The notes beneath the pieces are model-generated. The model was not told the origin of the DNA and did not search any database. It saw only the letters and a program-made list of their open reading frames with translations. 64,000 nt of DNA from NCBI RefSeq assembly GCF_002949795.1, contig NZ_CP026692.1, forward strand, positions 4,386,545-4,450,544, in the 5' to 3' direction. Origin of the DNA: Nostoc sp. 'Lobaria pulmonaria (5183) cyanobiont' (GTDB lineage Bacteria > Cyanobacteriota > Cyanobacteriia > Cyanobacteriales > Nostocaceae). Shown piece after piece: positions 52,486 to 62,652 of this stretch (positions are counted from its first letter, which is position 1; every line of letters begins with the position of its first letter). The translations under genes and the position numbers were made by a program.

Positions 52486-53667
52486 TCAAGCATTTTTCTC
52501 ACTAAATGGCAACTCTGCATTAATTGCCTCAATCTGCTGCTGTTCGAGTTGGTTCACTTCCTTAATATAGGGAAGTAAAATTTGTCCTAAACGATTATTA
52601 TAAAAGCGATGCAAACTGTGATTGGGCATAGCGGGGAAACCGCGCCGTTTTTTGTGACGCCCACCCGCGCCAGGGTCAAAAATTTGGATGCCGTTAGCGA
52701 TCGCCCACTCAATTGGTGCATAATAACAAGCATCAAAATGTAAGCAATCTATTTCTTGAAAACTCCCCCAATAGCGTCCATAGAGTTTGTCACCTTTAAA
52801 TAAACAAAAAGACATTCCTAAAGGATGAGAGTTATCTTCTTCGCTATATGCGGCAACAAACAAGACTCGATGGCGATAATCGGTGTGTAGCTGCTCAAAA
52901 AACCTCCGTGTGAGATACTTACTACCCCACCAGCCAAACTTATCACAGGTGTCAGCATAGAATTGGTGCATCAAGGGAAACAAAGACTGAGGAATTTGAT
53001 CGCCAGCTAGTGGTTGCAATCGTAAACCTGCTTTTTCCACAGCTTTGCGTTCCCGCTTGATATTGCGGCGCTGATTGGCGTTAAACACCTTCAAGTAGTC
53101 ATCAAAAGTTTTAAAGCCAGCATTTTCCCAGATATAGCTGTGGTGCAGCCAAGTTGTAAAGCCGTGCCGTTCCAGCATCGGACGCCATTGGGGATCGACG
53201 TAGAGAAAATGACACCCAGAAATCCGATTTTTGGAGCAAAAAGTGTCAATTTCATGCACCATCAGCGCTGTGATTTCATCCTCATCTTCTCCTGGGGCGA
53301 TTAAGAACCGATAACCTTCTGCTGGGGTGAATGGTGTCATTCCCAGCAATTTTGGGTAATATTGGACTCCGATGCGATCGGCTAACTCTGCCCATTGGTG
53401 ATCGAAAATAAATTCACCAGAACTATGTCCTTTAAGATAGAGTGGCGCCGCCGCAATCAGCGTTTTATCTCGCCACAGTGTCAAGTGATTTGGCAACCAA
53501 CCAGTTTTAGCCGTAACACTCTGGGAGGTTTCGAGATTGTTCAACCATTCCCATTCTAAAAATGGTGTTTTGAGTGGCATTGCCAAAGCATTCCAGGCAT
53601 TTTGGGGTACTTCAGCGATTTTGTTCGTCCAAAAGACAGAATAGCGAGGCTTAAGTTGTTCCACCAT
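52486..53667 (-). CDS. GNAT-like acyltransferase (DUF482/COG3146 family)
   Basis: 393 residues from the ATG at 53667. It is a two-lobed GNAT fold as in FemABX-like and COG3146 'peptidogalycan' proteins: TPFLEWEWLNNLE, LYLKGHSSGEFIFDHQWAEL, YPKLLGMTPFTPAEGYR, QRRNIKRERKAV, and DPGAGGRHKKRRGFPA near the C-terminus. The substrate is unknown. An upstream start at 53766 would add 33 residues encoded by a GGGAGTA repeat and is rejected. It lies 27-125 bp after the RibD-like gene on the same strand, so they may be co-transcribed. Confidence 0.82.
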   Translation of the reverse strand: MVEQLKPRYSVFWTNKIAEVPQNAWNALAMPLKTPFLEWEWLNNLETSQSVTAKTGWLPNHLTLWRDKTLIAAAPLYLKGHSSGEFIFDHQWAELADRIGVQYYPKLLGMTPFTPAEGYRFLIAPGEDEDEITALMVHEIDTFCSKNRISGCHFLYVDPQWRPMLERHGFTTWLHHSYIWENAGFKTFDDYLKVFNANQRRNIKRERKAVEKAGLRLQPLAGDQIPQSLFPLMHQFYADTCDKFGWWGSKYLTRRFFEQLHTDYRHRVLFVAAYSEEDNSHPLGMSFCLFKGDKLYGRYWGSFQEIDCLHFDACYYAPIEWAIANGIQIFDPGAGGRHKKRRGFPAMPNHSLHRFYNNRLGQILLPYIKEVNQLEQQQIEAINAELPFSEKNA

Positions 53668-53673
53668 CTTAGA

Positions 53674-53717
53674 GGAGTAGGGAGTAGGGAGTAGGGAGTA
53701 GGGAGTAGGGAGTGGGG
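53674..53717. repeat. STRR heptamer run (GGGAGTA)
   Basis: Five to six units of GGAGTAG, directly upstream of the acyltransferase start codon (minus strand). Confidence 0.85.
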
Positions 53718-53792
53718 GAGCAGAGGAGCAGAGGAAAATAATCAATGCCCAATGCTCCATCCTCAATACCCAATAACTTTACTTAGCGTAAT

Positions 53793-54533
53793 CTAATCTG
53801 CTGGTCGTTGCAGGCGATAGTGCAAAAACACTTCTTGCTCAACTGTATGAACTTCTATGAGTTGTAACTTGGGAGCCAAATCAGGTAAAAATCCTTTCCC
53901 TTCTACAGGTGTGGGTGCAGTATTACCACCTAAAATCAGTGGACAGACAGTTAGCCATAATTCATCAATTAAATCTAATTCCAGCAAGGAAGCGACTAAT
54001 TCACCTCCACCCAAGATTGCCAAGCGTGTTATATGTAGAGTGGCTAGATGCTTCAAAGCTGCGGAAATGTCAATTTCTCGCGTTGGTGTTTCAAAAACCA
54101 GAATATTCTCAAATTCTGGAGGGTACTCCTGTACTCCGGTTCCCAGAGTTGAGGAAAGCGTCTGTAAGCGTTCTTTCCACGAAAATGCTCCTGCTGTTGT
54201 GGTGAGTAGCCAGCGTCTAACTGGTTGCTTAAAAAAGTATATTTCCGGATTAAGGTTTGCAGAGTTTGTAATCACTATATGAACTGGTTGCCGAGGCTTC
54301 CCTGCTTGCGCCCGAAGTTGCACTAGAGTTGGATCGGTTACAGTAAGTGTTGTTCCATAAGCGTCCAGAGTACCAGCACCGAATAAAACGGCATCAGAGG
54401 CAGCAATTTGTTTTTCTAAATGCGCTTTATCAACCCTTGAGCCAAACCGAGCAGGCGATCGCTTAAAATCTGCTATCTTGCCATCTGCACTCATTGCTAA
54501 AACAACTATAGTATGAGGACGATGTTGGAACAT
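53793..54533 (-). CDS. RibD C-terminal domain / dihydrofolate reductase-like reductase
   Basis: 246 residues. VLAMSADGKIAD is the substrate-binding N-terminus, and FGAGTLDAYGTTLTV, PVHIVITNSANLNP and LAILGGGELVASLLELDLIDELWLTVCPLILGG match the pyrimidine reductase domain of RibD. There is no deaminase domain. Such stand-alone proteins may reduce diaminohydroxyribosylamino-pyrimidine phosphate in riboflavin synthesis or act on other NADPH substrates. The downstream acyltransferase gene is on the same strand. Confidence is good for family, moderate for role. Confidence 0.85.
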   Translation of the reverse strand: MFQHRPHTIVVLAMSADGKIADFKRSPARFGSRVDKAHLEKQIAASDAVLFGAGTLDAYGTTLTVTDPTLVQLRAQAGKPRQPVHIVITNSANLNPEIYFFKQPVRRWLLTTTAGAFSWKERLQTLSSTLGTGVQEYPPEFENILVFETPTREIDISAALKHLATLHITRLAILGGGELVASLLELDLIDELWLTVCPLILGGNTAPTPVEGKGFLPDLAPKLQLIEVHTVEQEVFLHYRLQRPAD

Positions 54534-54826
54534 TAAATTGATTTGATAGTTTTAATATTTACTTTAGTCGTATGTATATTCTCAAAAAAACCATACCTGC
54601 AAGCTACTGTTTTATAATTTTACCACTGTATTGATATGCAACATAAATCGCTTTTACATCTAGCATATACGAGTTTTGGTATACCACGTTTCTTTTTGAA
54701 TTATAGCAATTTGTTATTTTTAAACATTGAAAATAAAATTCTGATAATTTAATAAAATGTCTCATCTAGCTGGTCTAATTGCATATCTTTGGTGTTGTAG
54801 ATTGCAGGTGCAAAGTGAGACAGTCG
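54534..54826. other. Divergent intergenic region
   Basis: Between the RibD-like gene and the sensor kinase. AT-rich, no recognisable gene or repeat. Confidence 0.4.
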
Positions 54827-56956
54827 ATGAATAATCCCCGCCAATCTTCCTTTCGTCGAATTTTAGTAACGAGAATATTGCTGCTGTTTGTTCCAGTTTT
54901 ACTTGTAGGCGAAATTGTTGCCTTGAATAAGGCACGTTCTAGTATATTGAGAACGGCACGGCAAAATTTAACAGAAAGCGCTATTAGTAAAGGGGAGAGA
55001 ATTGATGATGCGATCGCAATCTTAAAAGCTAATTTACAGAGTGTAAGCAAAACAACGGTTATTCCGTCGGATTCACCTATACAAGAGCAAGAAATTCTCA
55101 CGCAGTTAAGGCAACAACTTCCAGCCAGTATCGAGTGCATCCAATTAACAAGTCTCCTAAACCACAAGCTAATTGCTAGTAGCTGTGGGGATCGAGAAAT
55201 TGGCGAATTGAGATTACCTTTGCCTAGTGAGGGAATTGATGTCAAAGCAATCTTCCTGCCAAAAGCAGGAATGACTGGGAAAAGAAACACACAAAATCAG
55301 CTGCAAGTAGTTTTATCTGCACCAGTCTTTAACAGCCGAAGAAATTCAGTTTACAGCTTAAGTATTCAGTCTGCATTGTACCAACAAACCAGAAATCCGC
55401 CGGGATCGCTCACGGGCGCTATGGTAGTCATTGCTGAAGATGGCACAATTTTGGCACACCCATTCACAGATTGGGTGGGAACTAATATCAATCAGCACCC
55501 TCATGCTTCCCAAATCAAAAGCATAATTAAAAATGCAATTACGGGAAAAAACGATTCGATAAATTTGTCTTTTACACAGGACAAAGAATTAGTAGCTGGC
55601 TATACAGCTATTGCAAGTCCACTTACTCAACAGCAGCAACAAAAATGGATAGTTTTAGCTGTTACTAGCGTCGAGAATGCGCTTTTTGGTTTAGAGGAAA
55701 TTAAATTAATTCTTATCGTTTTGACAGTCGGTTTGATTGGTGCAAGTTTGTTAGCATCCCTATATTTAGCTCCTTACTTGGCACGTCCTGTAGAAGAATT
55801 GCGAGACTACGCTCTCAATATTCACTCTCACCATGCCGCACAACCAGTTCCGCACAATTTTCAAATTCGGGAATTCAATCAACTGGCCCAAGCATTAGAC
55901 CAAATGGTAGAACGGCTTAAAGCTGGATCGGAAGAATTAGAAATAGCTTGGAAAGAAGCAAAAAGTGCTAACCAGATTAAAAGCCAGTTTTTGGCTACAA
56001 CTTCCCATGAATTGAGAAACCCATTAAATATTATTATTAACTGTATTCGCCTCGTTGAAGAGGGCTTATGTGATGACCGGGAAGAAGAAATGGAGTTTCT
56101 CAAACGTGCCGATGAAACAACGATTCACTTGCTAGGTATTATTAATGATTTACTCGACATTTCTAAAATCGAAGCAGGTAAGCTTTCGGTAGTCTCTACA
56201 CCTATTGATCTCCGACAACTATTGTTAGAGGTAATTAATTTACAATCAGTTAATGTCCAACAAAAGGGCTTGCAATTGAAATGTGAGTTAGCTCCCCAAG
56301 CGATCCCAATTAAGGCAGACGCGGGAAAACTAAAGCAAGTGCTGATTAATGTTATCGGCAACGCCACCAAGTTCACCGACACCGGAAGCATCACCATTGC
56401 TACAGAAATTCAATCTAGTAATGGTAAATCTCAGGTGGTAGTAGCTGTCAAAGATACAGGTATAGGCATCGATCCGACTCAACAGCACAAACTATTTCGC
56501 CCTTTTGTAATGGTGAATGGCACTACAACACGCCAGTTTGAAGGTACTGGACTAGGACTAGCGATTTCACGAAACTTAATCGAACTCATGGGAGGTAGCA
56601 TTACTCTTGAGAGTGCGGGACTTCATCAAGGTACGACACTAAAAATTACCTTACCTTTGATTGATATCTCGCTGTTAGCTGTTCCAAATAAAGAAGCAAA
56701 TGTCGGGGATGTGGGATTCTCCTCTGGGAATGAGCCAGTAAAGGCAAGCCGCTATCCCAGCCTACAGGAGTCTGTAGGAAGTTCCTCTTTGGGCATCGCC
56801 AAGTCTGTGAAAATAGAGGTAGACAAAGAAAAGTTCCCGAAGTCCCAGTTGCTATTTGGAAATGAAACTTGCGAGATTCGTCTTTCGCCCTTGCAAACTA
56901 TTTTGGTAAGTCTTCCAAAAGGAGGAGTTTGTGCAAATGGGACTTTCAAGAGGTAA
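54827..56956 (+). CDS. Sensor histidine kinase with extracytoplasmic sensor (dCache-like) and HAMP
   Basis: 709 residues from ATG 54827. First membrane helix (ILVTRILLLFVPVLLVGEIV), a 250-residue periplasmic region with two Cache-type halves (AISKGERIDDAIAILKANLQ; VVIAEDGTILAHPFTDWVG), second helix (LILIVLTVGLIGASLLASLY) and HAMP. HisKA follows with FLATTSHELRNPLNII, and HATPase with VIGNATKFTD, VKDTGIGIDP and GTGLGLAI. The last 85 residues, after TLPLIDISLLAVPNKEAN, have no domain character and contain Ser/Gly-rich text, as if the original stop were lost and reading continued through intergenic sequence. No response regulator is adjacent. Start alternatives upstream (TTG 54779) lack homology. 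Confidence 0.9.
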   Translation: MNNPRQSSFRRILVTRILLLFVPVLLVGEIVALNKARSSILRTARQNLTESAISKGERIDDAIAILKANLQSVSKTTVIPSDSPIQEQEILTQLRQQLPASIECIQLTSLLNHKLIASSCGDREIGELRLPLPSEGIDVKAIFLPKAGMTGKRNTQNQLQVVLSAPVFNSRRNSVYSLSIQSALYQQTRNPPGSLTGAMVVIAEDGTILAHPFTDWVGTNINQHPHASQIKSIIKNAITGKNDSINLSFTQDKELVAGYTAIASPLTQQQQQKWIVLAVTSVENALFGLEEIKLILIVLTVGLIGASLLASLYLAPYLARPVEELRDYALNIHSHHAAQPVPHNFQIREFNQLAQALDQMVERLKAGSEELEIAWKEAKSANQIKSQFLATTSHELRNPLNIIINCIRLVEEGLCDDREEEMEFLKRADETTIHLLGIINDLLDISKIEAGKLSVVSTPIDLRQLLLEVINLQSVNVQQKGLQLKCELAPQAIPIKADAGKLKQVLINVIGNATKFTDTGSITIATEIQSSNGKSQVVVAVKDTGIGIDPTQQHKLFRPFVMVNGTTTRQFEGTGLGLAISRNLIELMGGSITLESAGLHQGTTLKITLPLIDISLLAVPNKEANVGDVGFSSGNEPVKASRYPSLQESVGSSSLGIAKSVKIEVDKEKFPKSQLLFGNETCEIRLSPLQTILVSLPKGGVCANGTFKR

Positions 56957-56978
56957 TTTAGCTAAAAGTCCATATTCA

Positions 56979-58135
<1,157 letters not shown>

Positions 58136-58204
58136 TACAAAGGACGAGGGACAAATTACCACTGACAATCAACTGATTATCGACTAATCGCCCTTCTTTT
58201 AAGC

Positions 58205-58924
58205 TCAGGGTATTTGCGGACTAGAGATTGCTAAAAAAGCTACTTTAGCTGCGGCTTGTTCAGCAGTTTTGATCGATCGCCCCTTACCTTCTCCGAGTTT
58301 GTTTCCGTGCAGCCACACTTCAGCCATGAAACGTTCTTGATTGCGATGCGGTTGAGCGACTTCCACAACCCGATACTCTGGTAAAACTTTAAATTGCGCC
58401 TGAGTCCATTCTTGGAGAGCAGCTTTGTAATTAAGTCTGGCAGGATCGAGGCGAATTTCTGTTGTTAGTTGGTGGAAGTGGGGATCTAACCAAGAGCGAA
58501 TCAATTCCAGATTTTGAGTACTTAAGTAAAGCGCACCCAAAACTGCTTCAAAAGCATCTGCCAGTCGTGACTCTAGACCAACTTTATCAGCGGTAGCACT
58601 GCCAGCGACTAGTAAGTATAACTCCAAACCATAACCTCTGGCCAATTGAGCAAGGATGCGATCGCTCACCAACACTGAACGAATTGCCGCAAAATCGCCC
58701 ACGGGACAATCGGGATAATTTTCCCATAACACAACAGCTGATACTAGCCGCACCACTGCATCGCCAACAAACTCTAGCTGTTCATAATTTGCCGAATCAG
58801 AGACAGTGGGATGAGTTAGCGCTAAATCCAGCAGTTCCCACTTTATAGGTGCTTCTAGCGACAAACCAAATTTTTGGACTAAACTTTCGAGTTGCCGCTG
58901 ACGGCGTGGATAAGCGAGGGGCAT
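58205..58924 (-). CDS. rnc: Ribonuclease III
   Basis: 239 residues. It cleaves double-stranded RNA, including rRNA precursors. Signature LEFVGDAVVRLV carries the catalytic Glu and Asp; ADAFEAVLGALYLS holds the second metal Asp/Glu. The dsRNA-binding domain follows (DPARLNYKAALQEWTQAQFK, GEGKGRSIKTAEQAAAKVAF). A full-length, typical bacterial enzyme; cyanobacteria often carry this plus a mini-III form. Upstream ATG 58924 fits the family. Confidence 0.94.
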   Translation of the reverse strand: MPLAYPRRQRQLESLVQKFGLSLEAPIKWELLDLALTHPTVSDSANYEQLEFVGDAVVRLVSAVVLWENYPDCPVGDFAAIRSVLVSDRILAQLARGYGLELYLLVAGSATADKVGLESRLADAFEAVLGALYLSTQNLELIRSWLDPHFHQLTTEIRLDPARLNYKAALQEWTQAQFKVLPEYRVVEVAQPHRNQERFMAEVWLHGNKLGEGKGRSIKTAEQAAAKVAFLAISSPQIP

Positions 58925-59022
58925 TACATAATAAGGGGAAGTGGGCAGGGAGCAGAGGAAGGCAACTAGTTATCTATTTTATATACCTAAAGTTCTTGGA
59001 CTATTAATCTAACAACTTTTCG

Positions 59023-59205
59023 CTACATCTCTCTATCTAGCTTCTCTTGGATAGCTTGACGACAAAATTCAGGAGGATCGTCCTTAGCTTTTACCTCTTC
59101 CTTCATTTCCTTGGTGATACGCAAATGTAGATATTCAGTTAGTGGTCGCTCTCTGTCTGTGGTGAATGGCTTTAAGTTATCTGGATTACCTTTATTTTTA
59201 GACAT
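59023..59205 (-). CDS. Small conserved-looking protein, 60 residues
   Basis: MSKNKGNPDNLKPFTTDRER then PLTEYLHLRITKEMKEEVKA and an acidic helix ending EKLDREM. The central strand-helix pattern (YLHLRITKEMKEEVKAKDDP) suggests a ribbon-helix-helix fold and DNA binding. The ATG at 59205 is preferred; the one at 59220 would add MYFYT. It lies 98 bp upstream of rnc on the same strand. Confidence 0.65.
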   Translation of the reverse strand: MSKNKGNPDNLKPFTTDRERPLTEYLHLRITKEMKEEVKAKDDPPEFCRQAIQEKLDREM

Positions 59206-59577
59206 TGTATAGAAATACAAATAAAGTTATTCTCCACGTGTATATCAGTAGAAAATGTTAAATCGATGGGCATCTTAGCCTGAGAAACTTGTTGCCCACC
59301 GATTCCCACTTTTACAAGAGGTAACTCTTATTACACAATACTAGTGATATTTCACCGACAGCGATCGCTTGGTGTAAGCAACGATTTCCAGATTTGACTG
59401 TCAACTATAGCAATCCTAAATGAGTCGTGAAAAATATAGAGAAGGAAACGAACCGCCAAGAACGCCAAGGACACAAAGGGAAGAAAGAAAAAAGAGATAT
59501 AGAATTTTCACAAATGATTTAGGACTGCTATATAATTTTCCTAATATTTGCAATCTTATCCTGCATTGAGGGTTTTA
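59206..59577. other. Intergenic region with a dispersed purine-rich repeat
   Basis: No gene seen. CGCCAAGAACGCCAAGGACA (59452-59471) followed by AAGGGAAGAAAG is the familiar cyanobacterial CGCCAAG/GACACAAAG dispersed repeat. A HIP1 site lies near 59361. Confidence 0.5.
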
Positions 59578-60345
59578 TCAAGACGATCCCTGATTTTTGA
59601 TTTGTTTAGATGTAGCTTCCATAAAGTCGATAAAAACTTTTATGAGCTTATGAATTCCCTCGCTACCTCCTGCAATTAAACCTCCTGTCAGCAATGCATC
59701 TAAACAACGGAAAATAATTACTTGTATGGGATTATCTAAATCAATAACTACAAGTGGTTCGATTGAGCGAACACCTATTGCGCTCATTAAAAGACCAAAT
59801 AAAAGAGATGTCCATAGAGCAATTGTTCGTGTATCAGATTTATAGGCTGTTCTTTGGCGCTCTTTTTCATTTATATCATCCATTTGTGGCTTGAATATTT
59901 TTAATGCTTCTTGTTGGTTTTGTGTAAAGTTTTGGATGATTTGCTGTTCTAAACTCATTCCTTCTGGTGGAAGTCCACTGATTTGATTTGATTCCAAAGA
60001 AGGAAACTGTTGCTGTTGTCCTTCTATAAGTTTTGTTTTCTCAGAGATTAGAGCCTTCTCTTGCTGAATACTAATATCTAATTGTTCGACGAATGGCCCA
60101 CGCCAAGTAGTTATAAAAACTTCTAAAGAACGCTCTAACAACAAAGAAATAAATAATTCTAATGTGAGTAACTGGACAATATCATTAACTCCAAATGGTT
60201 TTAAAACAAATGGTTTAGATGATAACCAAGTTGACAAAGTTACTACTAGAAAACTAATAATGATTAATACAATAAATAGAGGAGATTCGGGAGAAAGCTT
60301 TAGCAACGTATCTATACTCCTGTTTCGCGTCACAATATCTAACAC
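59578..60345 (-). CDS. Hypothetical membrane protein with central coiled coil
   Basis: 255 residues. Two N-terminal helices (LFIVLIIISFLVVTLSTWL; VQLLTLELFISLLLERSLEV), a long charged, Gln-rich coiled-coil segment (QEKALISEKTKLIEGQQQQF and on), a third helix (TIALWTSLLFGLLMSAIGV) and a glycine-rich C-terminal helix (LDALLTGGLIAGGSEGIHKL). I recall the GGxIAGGSEGIHKL ending in other bacterial membrane proteins of unknown function. No neighbours suggest a role. Confidence 0.72.
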   Translation of the reverse strand: MLDIVTRNRSIDTLLKLSPESPLFIVLIIISFLVVTLSTWLSSKPFVLKPFGVNDIVQLLTLELFISLLLERSLEVFITTWRGPFVEQLDISIQQEKALISEKTKLIEGQQQQFPSLESNQISGLPPEGMSLEQQIIQNFTQNQQEALKIFKPQMDDINEKERQRTAYKSDTRTIALWTSLLFGLLMSAIGVRSIEPLVVIDLDNPIQVIIFRCLDALLTGGLIAGGSEGIHKLIKVFIDFMEATSKQIKNQGSS

Positions 60346-60536
60346 AGCCTGGAGGTGAAAACTACACCTGCTGAGTAACTTAACAACGTTAATTTGATAG
60401 AACAGTAAATAATTTAGACCCGTCCCTTTTTTCTAAAAGTGCGATCGGTCACACCCTTGTGGGAGCAGAAAGCATTCCAGTGCTACTGTGCATAGGACGA
60501 CGCTAGAGCAAGTAGCAACCCTAGCACCAACTAAAA

Positions 60537-60560
60537 ACCCCTCCAAGGTGTTGGAGGGGT
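60537..60560 (-). terminator. Intrinsic terminator of the DUF29 gene
   Basis: On the minus strand, ACCCCTCCAA, loop CACC, TTGGAGGGGT followed by TTTTAG. 34 bp after the stop codon at 60594. Confidence 0.88.
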
Positions 60561-60593
60561 GAAAGTAATTTTTGCGAATTAGATGGTTCAGTG

Positions 60594-61058
60594 CTACTGA
60601 GGTAAAAACTCATCATCTATGACTTCTGCTAGCTGGTATGGACAGTTCACAGGAAAAGATTCCATTGACAAGCCAGTTTCAGCTTTTGCTTGCTTAACTG
60701 CTTGTGTGTAACACTCAGCAAAAACTATCTCAAGATAGGATTTGAGACTAGGTGAATCATCTAGAGCTTCTTTAACGCGTCTACGATGTTCAATGATGTT
60801 TCCTTCCCAGCTTCCACTTCTCTTGTCGGGCTGAAATTGCCATTTGAGCAAATCCATCAGAATTACAATTAAATTACTCTTGAGACTCCGGCGCTCACTC
60901 ATTCCCATATCGGCAATTTCTTCAATTAGGTTCTCCCACTCAACGTTTGCGTAATCCTGACTTTGCAATTTTTCTACAGTCGTTTCTATCCATTGCAAGT
61001 AATCAGTTTCATATAGCGTTTGGGAATGCGCCTTTAAAGAAGACATAGCAGTTTCCAT
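60594..61058 (-). CDS. DUF29 domain-containing protein
   Basis: 154 residues. LYETDYLQWIETTVEKLQSQ, VEWENLIEEIADMGMSERRS, LKSNLIVILMDLLKWQFQPD and the HRRRVKEAL region match the DUF29 helical family, abundant in cyanobacteria and often near mobile or toxin-antitoxin genes. Function unknown. An internal ATG at 61046 (MSSLKAH) is an equally possible start. It has its own terminator (60537). Confidence 0.87.
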   Translation of the reverse strand: METAMSSLKAHSQTLYETDYLQWIETTVEKLQSQDYANVEWENLIEEIADMGMSERRSLKSNLIVILMDLLKWQFQPDKRSGSWEGNIIEHRRRVKEALDDSPSLKSYLEIVFAECYTQAVKQAKAETGLSMESFPVNCPYQLAEVIDDEFLPQ

Positions 61059-61103
61059 CGGAAATGTTTAGATAATTTTTCGTATCTATTTACAATTAAC
61101 ATC

Positions 61104-61129
61104 GGTGCGTTAACAAAGTGTAACGCACC
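61104..61129. repeat. Palindromic repeat GGTGCGTTA...TAACGCACC
   Basis: 9-bp perfect stem, same family as the hairpin after fabG (43641). Upstream of the DUF29 start on the minus strand. Confidence 0.65.
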
Positions 61130-61278
61130 CTACGAACTCTAGGAATTGGGAGGTATTAATTTTGTTAGAGATGTAGTCTCGCGTTCTTGTATGTAAAGGT
61201 TACGATGTTCTGTTGACTCATCAGTATTGAGTGGAACGGTGAACACTAAATGAGCATAGTTTGTCTCTTGCTGTTCCA

Positions 61279-62652
<1,374 letters not shown>

